NCBI GenBank assembly: GCA_030220185.1
Contig: JASPKZ010009947.1
Coordinates: 22,800-86,799, forward strand
DNA from: Diploptera punctata
Lineage: Eukaryota > Arthropoda > Insecta > Blattodea > Blaberidae
DNA: 64,000 bases
Direction: 5' to 3'
In this document: positions 1 to 10,784 of the stretch, piece after piece
How positions within the stretch are numbered: the first letter of the stretch is position 1
Layout of the letters: each line of letters begins with the position of its first letter
Program-made: the position numbers and the translations under genes
The notes under the pieces: model-generated
The model's database searches: none
What the model was told of the DNA's origin: nothing
What the model saw: only the letters and a program-made list of their open reading frames with translations

Positions 1-297
1 AAATTCTTTAAACGTCTAAGATAATGTAAGATGGAGAAAGTCTTTTTACATATGTGTTTCACTTGTGTTTGCCAGGTTAAATTTGCGTCTAGATGTAGTC
101 CAAGATCTATTACTGAAGAAGAATAAGGGATAATTATATTATTTATAGTAATGTTTAGAAGTGTAGATATGTCAAAGGTTGTACAGGTCAAGCTAAATAT
201 AAAGCGTGTAAAAATATATAATTTAACATTGTTATAACCTCAACGGTATAAAAAATATGAACTTAAAAAGTATAGATTAATTCAAATGTCGAAATAA
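1..297. other. AT-rich unannotated stretch
   Basis: No coding or repeat signature is recognised apart from a short motif, acaggtcaagcta, near 184, followed within a few bases by aaagcgtgtaaaa. Both occur again beside the GATA microsatellite near 26,573. Confidence 0.4.
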
Positions 298-580
298 AAT
301 GTATTTAATTCATAAAACGTTTTAATACAAATATCACGAAAAAACTGCGTAATTGAAGACGCGAACCTGCGATCTTCATTAACAGAAACAGTGACCGCAT
401 GCTTTACCACTGAGCTATCGGGACACGTAGTAGAGTCTTCAGTTCATGCCACATAACACAGTAAGCTAAGGACTGCACAATTATGACTAGTTTCCTAGTT
501 TGAACCCAGCGCTGTGCCGAGTATGATTAGAAGAAATGTGTGTTCAAGAGATGACTTTTTTTTTTTGTCGAAGGGTGTAC
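298..580 (-). repeat. tRNA-headed SINE, family G, copy 1
   Basis: Read on the minus strand, the element starts with tgtacacccttcgacaaaa. It runs through a unique-looking ~150-base module, then a tRNA-like segment with an A-box-like gatagctcagtggtaaagc and a B-box-like ggttcgcgtc. The tRNA-like part and its 3' flank match the copy at 10,496-10,665. The 5' module matches the truncated copy at 9,308-9,450. The start motif recurs at 10,785-11,013. This is a SINE-type repeat, not a functional tRNA gene: the acceptor ends do not pair and the segment continues into repeat sequence. Confidence 0.6.
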
Positions 581-1054
581 ATGCGAAATAATTGTTTGAT
601 CATCTCTAAACCCGTACTCTGTGATGTCAATTATAGGTGTCCTGTTCTTTGGAAGGATATGCTAAAAAAAATTTCAGAGTCACATTCTAGTTCTGAATAT
701 GTTTCCTGTTCAGAATAATTATAGTCAGGATCTTTTCAAATGCCAGGAAATCAGTATCAAGCACTGATATATGTTTACGAGCATGATAGGCCATATTAAC
801 ACCAACTACACCATTGTTACATAAACTAACAAAAATACTGGAACGCTACTGGAGTTGTGGGGTCATAAAGGATACCACTCTATATTTTACTTATGCACAG
901 AGAAAGTAACAGTACTTACATGTTACAGACCATGGCTAAGGATTAATATATAACAAAGGGAAAGCTACACAAAAGGATTAAAAAAATGGATTTTAAAAGA
1001 ATGTCAGGGGTGTCCAGTTTCATTGGTATCATAAAAGATCCCACAACTTCGGTT

Positions 1055-1510
1055 AAGGGTTAACTCAGTCTGCCAGCCAAGTACGAAGACTCTTTGAAAC
1101 GCGAATCCCGTGTGTAAAAATCCCATCACGTTTAACAGTCCATACTATGTACAACAAATTTCATGCAACAGGAATTGTTGAGCACAAGAAACCAAACAAG
1201 CCGCGTAGCGTTCTCACAAAAGAAACAATAGACATCTGTTATCGATAGGAACACTTACGCGCCTTTTGCAACAAGTAGAAATGTCTTAAGGCTCTATACA
1301 AAAGCTAGTAAATTGTTAAAATTGCATCCATATAAAATAATCAAGACACATGCTCTTCACCCGAGTAACCATGTTCCGGCACGTGCGTCAATAAAGTTGG
1401 TATGTACGACAATTTGCAAAATAGTTACCAAAATGTGTGTGGTTGTATCACCGCGATCTTACGCTGTCCGTTCCCCGCCGCGAGTGCGTCAGCTGTCCAA
1501 TACTACGGTA
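1055..1510 (+). pseudogene. DUF4817-type (Tc1/mariner-like) transposase relic
   Basis: From about 1066 the plus strand encodes SQVRRLFETRIPCVKIPSRL and, shortly after, TVHTMYNKFHATGI and PRSVLTKET. This matches the helix-turn-helix 'DUF4817' region common in insect Tc1/mariner-like transposases, where a W/Y..F..TG block precedes a PRS/GRPR hinge. The catalytic region is absent; about 250 bases of noncoding sequence follow, ending near cgctgtccgttcc. The same layout, with a further internal deletion, lies inverted at 44,285-44,530, so both look like copies of one nonautonomous derivative. Stop codons interrupt it after the hinge. Confidence 0.55.
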
Positions 1511-1691
1511 TACTGATCGCACTGTACATTCACTTGCTTGCTGAAATAAAATTTTAATTTTCACAGATATTATTATTTTGCTATAACTCTGTAAAACATG
1601 ATCAGTTACATATATAAAACAGATATATACAATTACTGAACTTAGAAACTGCATATTTCCTGTTACAGATATTGAAACATATATAAAAATA

Positions 1692-2105
1692 TTTTAACCC
1701 TCAGGGGTCCTCATCTAGGGGATATGTGGATGGCGACCACAAGGTGCCCAAGCTGAGCAAAACATTTCTTCCACTTACTTGTGTTTTGCACTCTTTTAAC
1801 TTTACTATCTTACCTCTCTTGGTTAACTCTTTTTTTCGACCCCGACGCTATTAGGGCATCCGAGGGTTAGGGAGTCGTTCCTTTCATCCATTTCTTCTTT
1901 CCTTTATTTTCTTTTCTTCTCCAGAAAAGCCTAACCAGAGGCTATAAGATGGCAACCCCATCACTGGTCTTGCCTTCCTTTTGCCAGCAACAAATCGCAG
2001 AGACTACTATATGCTTTCAAGTCTTATACGAGAATTTCCCGTATTTTTTCTATAGGATCGTAACAGGCCTTGGCCTAATACTTCGAAGGAAGAAGAAGAA
2101 GAAAA
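1692..2105 (+). repeat. Unclassified interspersed repeat with (GAA) tail
   Basis: This stretch has a mixed composition unlike its AT-rich flanks. It contains aacaggccttggcctaatac and ends in gaagaagaagaagaaa, the same tail type as LINE Y copies elsewhere in the window. No open frame is recognised. It may be the 3' end of a retroelement or a SINE. Confidence 0.35.
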
Positions 2106-2142
2106 AATATATAATTCACCGCGTATAACTTACATACCGGTA

Positions 2143-2381
2143 TATGATTAAGAAAGTTTACTTGGGTTTCCCGCGTCATGGATTCGAGGTCGGCCTCTGG
2201 CCACTGATTCCGACGTTTCAGCATGATCCCACATGCCATTCTGAAGGAATGAAAGGCCTAATGATAATTCCTTGATAATGTCATGTGAATCAGTGAATCA
2301 TACCGAAACGTCGGAATCAGTTGAAAGAGGCCGAAACTGAATCCATGACGCGAAAAAACCCAGAAAACTTTCTTAATCATA
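2143..2381. repeat. Inverted repeat with GAAACGTC motif
   Basis: Arms of about 88 bases (2143-2230 and 2292-2381) pair imperfectly. Both start outward with tatgattaagaaagtt, and both carry gaaacgtcggaatcag, read on the plus strand at 2305 and on the minus strand in the left arm. The GAAACGTC core is shared with the palindrome at 50.4-50.7 kb. The upstream CUGANGA half of a hammerhead is not recognisable here. Confidence 0.6.
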
Positions 2382-2629
2382 CTTAAATCCGCGAAAATCT
2401 ACAGTAAAATAATGATATACATATGTTAACGCTCCAGTGCCGCAAATGTCACCTTTTCGTAACTAAACTCGGAATATAAAAATCTGTAAGAATAGTAAGA
2501 TTGATTTCGTTAACCAACAGGCGCTTAAATCGAAGCAAAAATTAGAAAAAAAAATTGTACTGGCAGCATTTTTTAAGAATGAAGTACGGTTGACGGCATT
2601 GAAATTATTATTTACTACTTTTCTTTTAG

Positions 2630-3464
2630 TCCAAGATCTTGCTGCAAGATTACTACGTTCATCGAGTGTATGAACAAAATCAATTTTTTTCATAAAATTG
2701 TGACTGACTGAATACATTTTTTCCGAGTTGCCTATTAAAATTCGGCCGCCAGTATGTTTAATTAAAATATAATTAATTTATTTATTCGAAATAATTTGAT
2801 TCACTTGTTATTAAAATAAATTATAATCCAGTTCGCACAAATCGATGTATAGAGCTTGAAAAGTTTTGGTTGCCATTGCACACTTGGCCGTAAACCTCCT
2901 CGCGGCTACAGCAGGCTGTGACACCAATCAGTAATAAAATGGCGGTAAGTACGTATTTATTGTTTTTATATTGTTCCCTCGCAGCGGGAAGTAAAACCAC
3001 TGCCCTTTATGTATACTACGTACAATGTATATACAAAAATATATCCAAAAGGTAGTGTTAATATACATTATACGAAACAAATCACAGCATTTTAAATCAA
3101 CTAAACTTTATTTGAAACAATATAAAACAATAAATACGTACTTACCGCCATTTTATTACTGATTGGTGTCACAGCCTGCTGTACCCGCGAGGAGGTTTAC
3201 GGCCAAGTGAGCAATGGCAACCAAAACTTTTCAAGCTCTATACATCGATTTCTGCGAACTGGATTATAATTTATTTTGATAACAAGTGAATCAAATTATT
3301 TCGAATAAATTAATTAATTATATTTTAATTAAACATACTGGCCGCCAAATTTTAATAGGCAACTCGGCAAAAATGTATTCAGTCATTCACAATTTTATGA
3401 AAAAAATTAATTTTTGTTCATACACTCGATGAACGTAAAAATCTTGCAGCCGGATCTCGGACAA
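2630..3464. repeat. Long foldback (palindromic) element
   Basis: Two inverted arms of about 345 bases (2630-2975 and 3115-3464) match with only scattered substitutions and small indels. They flank a spacer of about 140 bases. The spacer and innermost right arm recur alone at 30,230-30,410. Each arm, read inward, contains cagtaataaaatggcg followed by gtaagt, which looks like a short ATG exon with a 5' splice site. That likeness could be chance. No transposase is encoded. Confidence 0.8.
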
Positions 3465-4110
3465 TTTAATTAAGACCGTTTTACAATCAGTTTTCAGAAA
3501 CCTAAGAGGCTAAGGATTTTTATTTCAGATGCTTTATATATTAATTTATGTGGGCTGAATTTGAACTTGTGTTCATTTGAAAATCTTTGCATTCTCAGAA
3601 TTAAGATAACTCTTGGAACTTAAGACAAAAAGCCAAGAATATAGGAGACGCTATTAGACTTCAATGAAAACATAAAATTGTTTGAATATCTTAGTAGTAC
3701 CGCGTGCGTTGAGCCAGTACAATTAATTTTGAGGACATCGCCCACATCAATTCATTGTCTTAAAGTTCTGAATGGTAGTTTAGAATTCTCTTTGCCAAGT
3801 ATTAAACCAGAGAAGCTTTCTAACTTTCCTCCAGAAACTTGACTGCGTTTCTCTTGAATGAACTGTTTTTTCTGTACAGGAAACTCTACTAAGACTGCAG
3901 CATAACTTTTATCTACACTCGATAAACAATTAAACTGTGAAGCAAACGCTAGACATTTAAAATATGATGTAATAAAACTCTAACTTTGGATTTTATACTT
4001 CCATTATTTGTTTTCTAGCACTGCAATCTTTAAGATCATTTGCTAAATTACGTCCAATGTCAAAATTAATTATCGCTTCTGATGACAAACGTCGACAAAA
4101 TAATTTAGAA
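3465..4110. other. Unannotated stretch
   Basis: No known element is recognised. One minus-strand frame stays open for about 72 codons, roughly 3765-3980, without a convincing start, splice sites or family resemblance, so it is not called as a gene. Confidence 0.35.
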
Positions 4111-4126
4111 TACAATAATTTAATTG

Positions 4127-4517
4127 TTTTTTTTTCATATGCCCCAGGTTTGTCTTTTTGACATTCCTGGTTTCTCTCCTGACATGACGTACTTGACACC
4201 CACTTCTGAGGTTGGGGCGCCTGGAAGGCGGGGTTTACGTTGCCCCGATGATATGATGGGTGACGATAATGATAATGGTGCGCCAGGAGAGTCCCTAATC
4301 CTAAGCTTAACCTAAGATGAATATGAATGATGATGATTGTGATGGCCATATGAATTCGGGGACCGCTTGGGCCTTAAAGTTTTCCTGGCATTTGTCTTAC
4401 AGGTGAGGAAAAACCCCAATAAAAACCTCACCCCAGAAAAACTGTCCCGACCGGGGATCGAACCCGGGCCCGCTGCGTGACAAGGCAGCACGCTACCCCG
4501 AGACCACAGCGGTGGAC
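4127..4517 (-). mobile_element. SINE B with tail type 1
   Basis: This is a minus-strand SINE. A tRNA-derived head at the right end has an A-box-like tctcggggtagcgtgctg and a B-box-like gggttcgatcccc. The body then runs through the block with aagacaaatg. Tail 1 follows, containing gcgccccaacctcag and ending in a short A run. It is flanked by ataatttaattg (4115-4126) and ataattaaattg (4518-4529), a target duplication with one mismatch. Other tail-1 copies lie at 20,262 and 49,951. Confidence 0.8.
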
Positions 4518-4671
4518 ATAATTAAATTGTAATGGAACAATTTTATTGATTGTAAAATTGTAATAAAATACATTTTGTGTACGAGTATAAAAGAACGTTG
4601 AGATTGTGGATTAATAATTAACTATTTTTTATTATTATTTTAACTCTTTGTTAATTAGTGTTGTGTGTTGT

Positions 4672-5017
4672 TGGAATATCCATCCATAGTAATTCTGCCC
4701 GAAGGCAGGTCCTTCACTGCAATCATAGCATTTTCATGCTATGCTCGCAGCTTTACTAGGGAATTGTGAAGATATGGTAGCTTCCCGTTGCTTTCCCACA
4801 CCGGTGAAGGATTACGAGATGATAATGATAAGGATGATGATGATGGCCATATGATTTCGGGGACCGTTTGGGCCTTAAAGTTTTCCTGACATTTGTCTTA
4901 CAGGTGAGGAAAAACCCCGATAAAAACCTCACCCAGAAAAACTGCCCCGACCGGGGATCGAACCCGGGCCCGCTGCGTGACAAGGCAGTACGCTACCTCG
5001 AGACTACAGCGGTGGAC
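4672..5017 (-). mobile_element. SINE B with tail type 2
   Basis: The head and body are the same as in the neighbouring tail-1 copy, with the B box gggttcgatcccc read on the minus strand. After the ATC-rich linker, however, it carries a different 3' tail containing gaaggacctgcc, gggcagaattac and tatggatgg. It matches the copies at 48,126-48,440 and 54,639-54,971. The head abuts a TA microsatellite at 5018. Confidence 0.78.
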
Positions 5018-5100
5018 TTATATATATATATATATATATATTATATGCGTATGCGTATGCGTGTGTGTGTGTATGCATGTATGTGTGCGTGTGTATGTTT
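5018..5100. repeat. (TA)n followed by (GTATGC/GT)n microsatellite
   Basis: A run of about twelve TA units passes into alternating gtatgc and gt units. It is compound simple sequence with Z-DNA-prone alternating purine and pyrimidine. Confidence 0.9.
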
Positions 5101-5910
5101 GAACTCGCGCATGCAAGGAAGAGATAGAGACACATAAATAAGGAAGGGGAATTCAGTTTATGGGATGCATTATGTATTTTATGGGTTTTATTTTCTTCAT
5201 ATATCAGTCTAAAATATAGCATTTTCTTACCTTCCATGAACGAGTTCTAAGTGTTATTTATATGCATACTTAATAGTTTTGAGGGATAGACTTAAAATAC
5301 CTTCTCAGGAATTGATTGTCACACACTTTTTTCGAAGAAGCTCTTCAGATTGATTAATTGATTGATTGATTGCGATTTTTTGGGTCCCAAAATATCAAAA
5401 GCCATTAGCGCTCTTTAAGTATTGTAGAAAATAATTTAAAAGGTTAAAATACTTTACTATCTTATGCTAACATATAAAATAGATTAACTTATTGTTCAAA
5501 CCTGTGTAAAAACTTAAATTGTATAGTTTAAAAAAAAGTAGAATTTATAAGTATGTCGACATTGGCACGCGAATCCTTCAAGTTATCAGGTAACCGATAT
5601 CTGCGTTTCAGTCTATTGAAGTGCAGAGGAGTAAAATATATTTAAGTTTTAAGTCGGGAATGGCAGTGGTCTCACATATGGGCAGAATCGCTAGTCAGAT
5701 GATGGGCGTGCTGAATTAAACATATCCAATTCTTAATCGGGTAAAATTACTTGGTTCTATTTTGTGAGATTGTGTTCCAAGGCAAAGACACACTTTTAAT
5801 TTCGCGTTGTTTTATTTGGCTGATATGTCATGTCGTGTGCCAACATATTATGTCATGTCGATTCATAGCATCTGTCAAGCATCAGATGCTATGCATTTTG
5901 TTCCGATCTC
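5101..5910. other. AT-rich unannotated stretch
   Basis: It holds a short attgattgattgatt run near 5355 and nothing else that I recognise on either strand. Confidence 0.35.
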
Positions 5911-5917
5911 TATATAC

Positions 5918-6010
5918 CAACGGTCGGTAACTGGCGGAACGCGGTCCAAGTCCGGACCGCGAAAGGAAAAGGCCCGGACCGCAGAAGATCAAAAAACTAG
6001 TAGCCAAAAA
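5918..6010. repeat. Possible hAT-type terminal fragment
   Basis: A GC-rich patch contains gcggtccaagtccggaccgc, which pairs with itself, followed by a second copy of the motif, ccggaccgc. Such gcggtccg-rich ends resemble the termini of some hAT elements. No transposase adjoins it, and the call rests only on this resemblance. Confidence 0.25.
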
Positions 6011-6189
6011 TCACATCATACTCAACTGACAAAAATATATAAAATGAATAAACTAAAACATAAAAAGGAAATATCGGGGTTAATACAAACTATTTTTTTT
6101 TAAGTAGTTATATTCTTTCAACATTTCAAAACATGCATTGCAAGAGAGCGGGGGCGGAAGGGAGAAACTAACCGGCTGGCACAGCATAT

Positions 6190-7410
6190 TATGTTATGTT
6201 GATTCACATAAAAGCTCTGTACACCTCCCCCCCCAGTGCAACATCTAGGCCCTTCCCCCACCCCTTGGGATACCTCCGTCATTATAACCATACTCCCAAG
6301 TCCTAGATTTCTTGTCCTCCCTATCGTATGCTCGAGTCCACGTTCAAGTTCTCGGCTTTGAAACCAACACCTCAAGGGAGAGGGTGTTGGAGTTGCAACT
6401 TCTGGGAATTGCTGAGCTTCGTAGTCGTCAGGTCGCTCATTCCTGACGACCCCACAGTTGGTCCACGGGCTCCATGAGCCTAGCCGGGAGGACTGCTTTC
6501 GCAGATCCACCGACCGTTCCCCAGTTCTGCCTCCAGGGACGTATCCTGCAGCCGTTGTGAGACCGGCTAGGGCTTGAGTCCACAGTGTGAGACTTTAGTA
6601 CATCCAGGTGCTCATCTCCTGGCGACCCCACAGTTTGTCAATGAGCCCGTAGGCTGAGCCAGGAAACCAGTACAGTTGCTCCCCTCTGCACGGTCCGAGC
6701 CGAGCCCTGGTCTGCCGCCAGGGACGCCTTCTGCTGCTGTTGTGGGCCAGCACGGAGCTCGCAAGCTCCAACAGATGAGCAAATAGTACGACAAGGCGCT
6801 CAACTCTTGCCTACCCCACTAATGGTTCACGAGTCCCTTGGACTTGACAGGGAGGACTGTCTAGCAGATCCACCGACCTTTCCCCCAGTGCACCAGCTGG
6901 GGACGTGTTTGGCTGCTGAAGTGGGTCCAGCCTGAGCATTAGTACGTCAGGTCGCTCAACTCCTGACGACCTCACAGATTGCCCTTGGGTCGCCCGGTTC
7001 AGGAGTCGGCGCAAATCCCAGACCCAAAAGATCGAGCTTTCTCCGTTCCCGAGCTTACTGACCTGGTGGTAATTCCAGCATTACGCCCGGTATTGTCCCA
7101 CCCAGCCCGTTCGCAAGACTAGGCCTAGTCGTGCCGCTGCTGTGCTCATCTCCCATGGTGCCCCCACAGATGGTCACGGGTTCAATTGAACCAAGAGAAG
7201 GAGCTACCGATCCCCTAGTCTCCTACCGCTCCACCAACAGCGGCCCAAATCCCGCATGTGGGCCGGGATCTCGAGGTTTGACAACAGGGCCCTCATCTTC
7301 CTGTTGACCCCACTTATGGTCCGCGAGTCCATCGGACTTGGAAGGGAGGACTGACTACCAGATCCACCGACCTTTTCCCCACTACGCCACCGAGGGGAAC
7401 AGTGCAACAG
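6190..7410. repeat. GC-rich degenerate tandem repeat island
   Basis: A core of the form accccacagttggtcc recurs near 6449, 6623, 6811, 6968, 7160 and 7306, so units are about 140-195 bases and strongly diverged. Each core is preceded by a ctcaNctcctgac-like block. In the better-preserved units it is followed by ggaggact and agatccaccgacctt (near 6501, 6863 and 7358). The island is far more GC-rich than the rest of the window. Open frames on the minus strand are repetitive by-products of composition. No function is recognised. Confidence 0.65.
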
Positions 7411-8210
7411 AAGAATTTTATTTAATGAAATAAGACATTTTATAAATTTCTTTCCGACTTTGACAACATCTCAAGCCTCTTTTAATCGGAGCAGCCGTAT
7501 TAATTTAAACACAATATTTTTGTTCGTAACTCGAACGCAAGCTTAACGCCTATTTATGAAACTTATCTTTCGGGAGGGGTACTCGGCGGCGGCGACTTCA
7601 GACATAGAAGCGCCTCCTTTGCTGTCAGATTCCTTTGGTGCGTACCAACATATACTTTGATACGTAAGCGGCTGCTTTGTGGATCATCGGCACAAATATC
7701 GCTCAAGATTAACGGCGCCTACCTTGAAGACACTATTCGCATAAGTTACTCCCCGAGTGAACCTAACTTTAAAAAACTGGCTCAAGACCGCAAATGTAAT
7801 TACTCTCATTGTTTTTTTTTAAAATATGCCTATCATATAATATTGTGAGTGAAAATGAAAACAAAAATTTAGGACTTCGACAAGATGTTTTAAACGCATC
7901 CGGACCTCACCTAAAATTACTTACTGACCCCTGCTATAGACTGTAGAATGACTCATTTAGCTGCTACATCAGCCCGTTCATTGCCCTAAGTATCAGCATT
8001 ACTCGAGAACTATACTTAGAGAAAACTTTTCAAAATAGCATTAAGGTAAAAATTCTTGTATAGATTGGATTACTGACCAGTCGCTATTCACATTTCTATA
8101 CCGTTGATTTGCAGATGAAGAATCTGTGGAATAATAAATATTTGTACATATTCTGCAAGTGTAAATATTGAAAGGCTTTATAAATAGCGAATTGCTCGGG
8201 AATAATATAC
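7411..8210. other. Unannotated stretch
   Basis: A short ggcggcggcg patch lies near 7585. Otherwise the sequence is AT-rich, with no recognised gene or repeat. Confidence 0.35.
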
Positions 8211-8216
8211 AAGTAA

Positions 8217-8505
8217 AAGGTAAAGTGATCCCACTACAGGCCTCAGGAGACCCTTGGGGTAGTAGGAGGTTAAGGCTCCCACTTTTTCTAGACAATCGGC
8301 ACTTGATGTGTGCCGAGTTATCAGCCCTGCATGACGGCCGCCTTTACCTCCAGAACAAGCGTCTGGTACTCATTTCCGTTAGAGACTGAGTCGACCCCAT
8401 GGCTACAGTGCCGCCAGAAGGTTTGGGTCAGTTTAAAAATCATGACCCACCGTGACTCGAACCCTCGACCACCCGTCTTGTAGTGTAGTGCCTTAATCAC
8501 TGCCC
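8217..8505 (-). mobile_element. SINE A, diverged copy
   Basis: This is a minus-strand copy of the SINE found at 56,166 and 62,339. Its tRNA-like head lies at the right end, with a diverged B box gggttcgagtc, followed by tttttaaactgacccaaac and the gtctagaaaaagtggga block. It is flanked by imperfect copies of aatatacaagta and aatatataagca. The divergence marks it as older than the other two copies. Confidence 0.75.
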
Positions 8506-9215
8506 AAAATATATAAGCAATGTTCTTAAATTATATTTTTTAGATATATTAAAACATTTTAAATCGTAAAATGACAAAATATCTAAAATAAATATAATTT
8601 TCATCATATATGTACGATATGAAGTTTAAATTTTTATAGATTGTTTTTTTCCGCAAGCTGATGATATACGAACACCATTTTATCATCTCTCTGATGAAGA
8701 TGATAAAATATTGCCTCCTCTTCATCTTACACTAAATAAATATCCTGCTTCACAACTTTTTGCATTGAATGAGCTTTTAGAAAAAACCGTGTTATTTTGA
8801 TAGCTTGCAAGTCTAGCGTTGTTGAGACTTTACGAAGGAAACTAATGATTTCAATTTAGGCGATGCAGGATTATAAGAAATTGACGTTCCTTACAAGACT
8901 GAAATAAAGCAGGCACTCAGGCTCAGGCAGAGAGCGAGATAGAGACTGCCTTTAGAAACACATGGGAGCGATAACGCCTTATTAGTTCGCACATCGAATA
9001 ATCATTATCAACACAGAGCAACTCGGAGCCTCCTTTATCAGTTTCACGCCCCAGCGAACTCGCATTCCCGTTACAATTTTTTCTTCATCTTCCTTACTAT
9101 CGTTTACCCCTCATTGCCTTACTTTCCGCTTCTATTGCGCCATATTACTACAGTATATTACAACGAAACACTGTAGCAATTCTGCTTGCAAACATTCCAA
9201 TACACACCAAACTAA
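8506..9215. other. AT-rich unannotated stretch
   Basis: No gene, tRNA or known repeat is recognised. Confidence 0.35.
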
Positions 9216-9259
9216 GTGTCAACTATTTAATAGTAATAATAACACCAATAGTAATAATA

Positions 9260-9306
<47 letters not shown>
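9216..9306. repeat. (AAT)n microsatellite
   Basis: Interrupted taataataat units, then an uninterrupted run from about 9255 to 9306. Confidence 0.92.
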
Positions 9307-9307
<1 letters not shown>

Positions 9308-9450
9308 TACAGTGTGTACATCCTTAGACAAAAAATAAGTAATCTCTTGAACGCACATTTCTTCCGAGTCCTACTCGGCATAGCGCTGGGTCCAGACTAG
9401 GAAAATAGTCAATTGTGCAGTCCCTGAACTACTGTGTTATAGGTCGCGCA
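9308..9450 (+). repeat. SINE family G, 5' module only
   Basis: It starts with gtgtacatccttagacaaaa and follows the reverse complement of 440-580, including catagcgctgggtcc. It stops before the tRNA-like segment. It is therefore a 3'-truncated copy, or a separate repeat that supplied the 5' module. Confidence 0.6.
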
Positions 9451-9692
9451 AGGGATTTTTAAGAATGTCCTTGACCGTAAATCCAATGGGAGAGCCTATC
9501 CAGACTGCTCAGCTGTGAATTCCCTGCCTGCCGCGTGTACAAACAAAACAGTTCCTCTTACAAAACATGTACAGCCCATAGAGAATTATAGTAAGACGCG
9601 GATGTGTTGAATTTAGATTTTAAACCGTAGACTATAATTATAATATTTTATACACTTGATACCTGAAAGTTTAAAATTATAGTGCAATGTGA

Positions 9693-9912
9693 ATGTCAGG
9701 TCCCCCAGCCATTATAGCTGGTCTTCTCAACCTGGAGTCGCTACTTATTGTAGCCACCCAAATGCCTCACGATGCTGAGTGGGCACCGATCCTATACTGG
9801 CAGAAATTCCTTGAGAACATTTCTTCCCCCATGGAGACTCGAACCAGCGCAAGTCACGTAGCTCTGCGCCAAGGCATCTTGCCTTAATCACAAGGCTACG
9901 GCGCGGGGAAGA
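9693..9912 (-). mobile_element. SINE C, truncated copy
   Basis: The minus strand begins with a tRNA-like head (gccgtagccttgtgattaag; tgcgctggttcgagtc). It matches the first half of the plus-strand copy at 16,628-17,070 through the block with tggtcttctcaacctgga. The second half of the family is missing. Confidence 0.7.
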
Positions 9913-10034
9913 CTATAAATGGTTTAAATTAAAGTGACATTTAGTGGTTATTTAAAACATTAACAGAGTGATATAAACCAAATACAGTGTGTGTGCGTGT
10001 ATGTATGTATACAGTGAATATACTTCCCCCACGT

Positions 10035-10296
10035 ATAAAGATGTCCTAACTCACTCGCACTATCGAACCCATAGGTTCATAACATAAGCTCTCCATACAT
10101 CCCTATCCTGAGGTAATGTATTCCAATCATTCCCTGTATAATCTACTTCCCTCAATTCACAGTTAATGTTATTCTCCCGCCTCATTCTTGGTCTACCAAC
10201 TGGGCGTTTTCCCTCTGGTTTTCCTACAAGAAGCTTCCATGCATGTCTTTCATTCCCCCATTCGTGCCACATGTCCTGCCCATCGCAGTCTACGAT
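10035..10296 (-). pseudogene. LINE X, 3' end of ORF2 relic
   Basis: The minus strand encodes the C-terminal end of a non-LTR retrotransposon polyprotein, recognised by KPEGKRPVGRPRMR, then VDYTGNDWNTLPQDRDVWRA and a terminal NLWVR. All reverse-transcriptase motifs are missing, so this is a severely 5'-truncated insertion. At least six other LINE X tails occur in the window. The clade is probably RTE-like, inferred from the YGxExWTL and GRPR/KRW features of longer copies. Confidence 0.8.
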
Positions 10297-10495
10297 AAAG
10301 ATTACCTATATTAATAATTTTTGTAGCGAGATTTTAAAAATGTTTAGCAGTGACTGTATTTGATATTCGCTAGCCAGGGAGTTAGCAATGACGTGTGGTC
10401 ATACTTCCTATTGGCTGAGACCTACAACTGGTTAGTACAGGACTCGCATCTAAGCTCCCATTACAAATTTCATTCGTCAGGAATCATTGCTAAGG

Positions 10496-10665
10496 TTATA
10501 TGTGGCATGAATTGAAGACACTCCTACGTGTCCTGTTAGGTCAGCGGTAAAGCATGCAGGCAATGTTTCTGCTAATGAAGGTCGCAGTTTCGCATCCTCA
10601 ATTATGCAGTTTTTTTTTTCGTGATATTTGTATTAAAAGGTTTCATCAATTAAATACAAGAAGGT
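10496..10665 (+). repeat. SINE family G, tRNA-like module
   Basis: Homologous to the reverse complement of 298-470. It carries ttaggtcagcggtaaagcat (A-box-like), tcgcagtttcgcatcc (B-box-like) and the shared trailer with gatatttgtattaaaa. The sequence 5' of 10,496 differs from that of copy 1, so the tRNA-like part is joined to a different 5' module. Confidence 0.6.
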
Positions 10666-10784
10666 TTAATTTATGTTTTTGTGTGTGCATTAAAGCCATA
10701 AAACTCAAATATAAAATTAAATATGAAACTATATTACAAGCGAAATGCTATTCTAACATTGGGTTTTAAAAAAAAGTAGAACGG

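Noticed and set aside
3765..3980. 72-codon open minus-strand stretch
   Set aside because: No start, splice sites or recognised family; stops lie immediately on both sides.
6118..7407. Series of minus-strand frames of 63-130 codons
   Set aside because: They follow the GC-rich tandem repeat and its low stop-codon density; no start context or family match was found.
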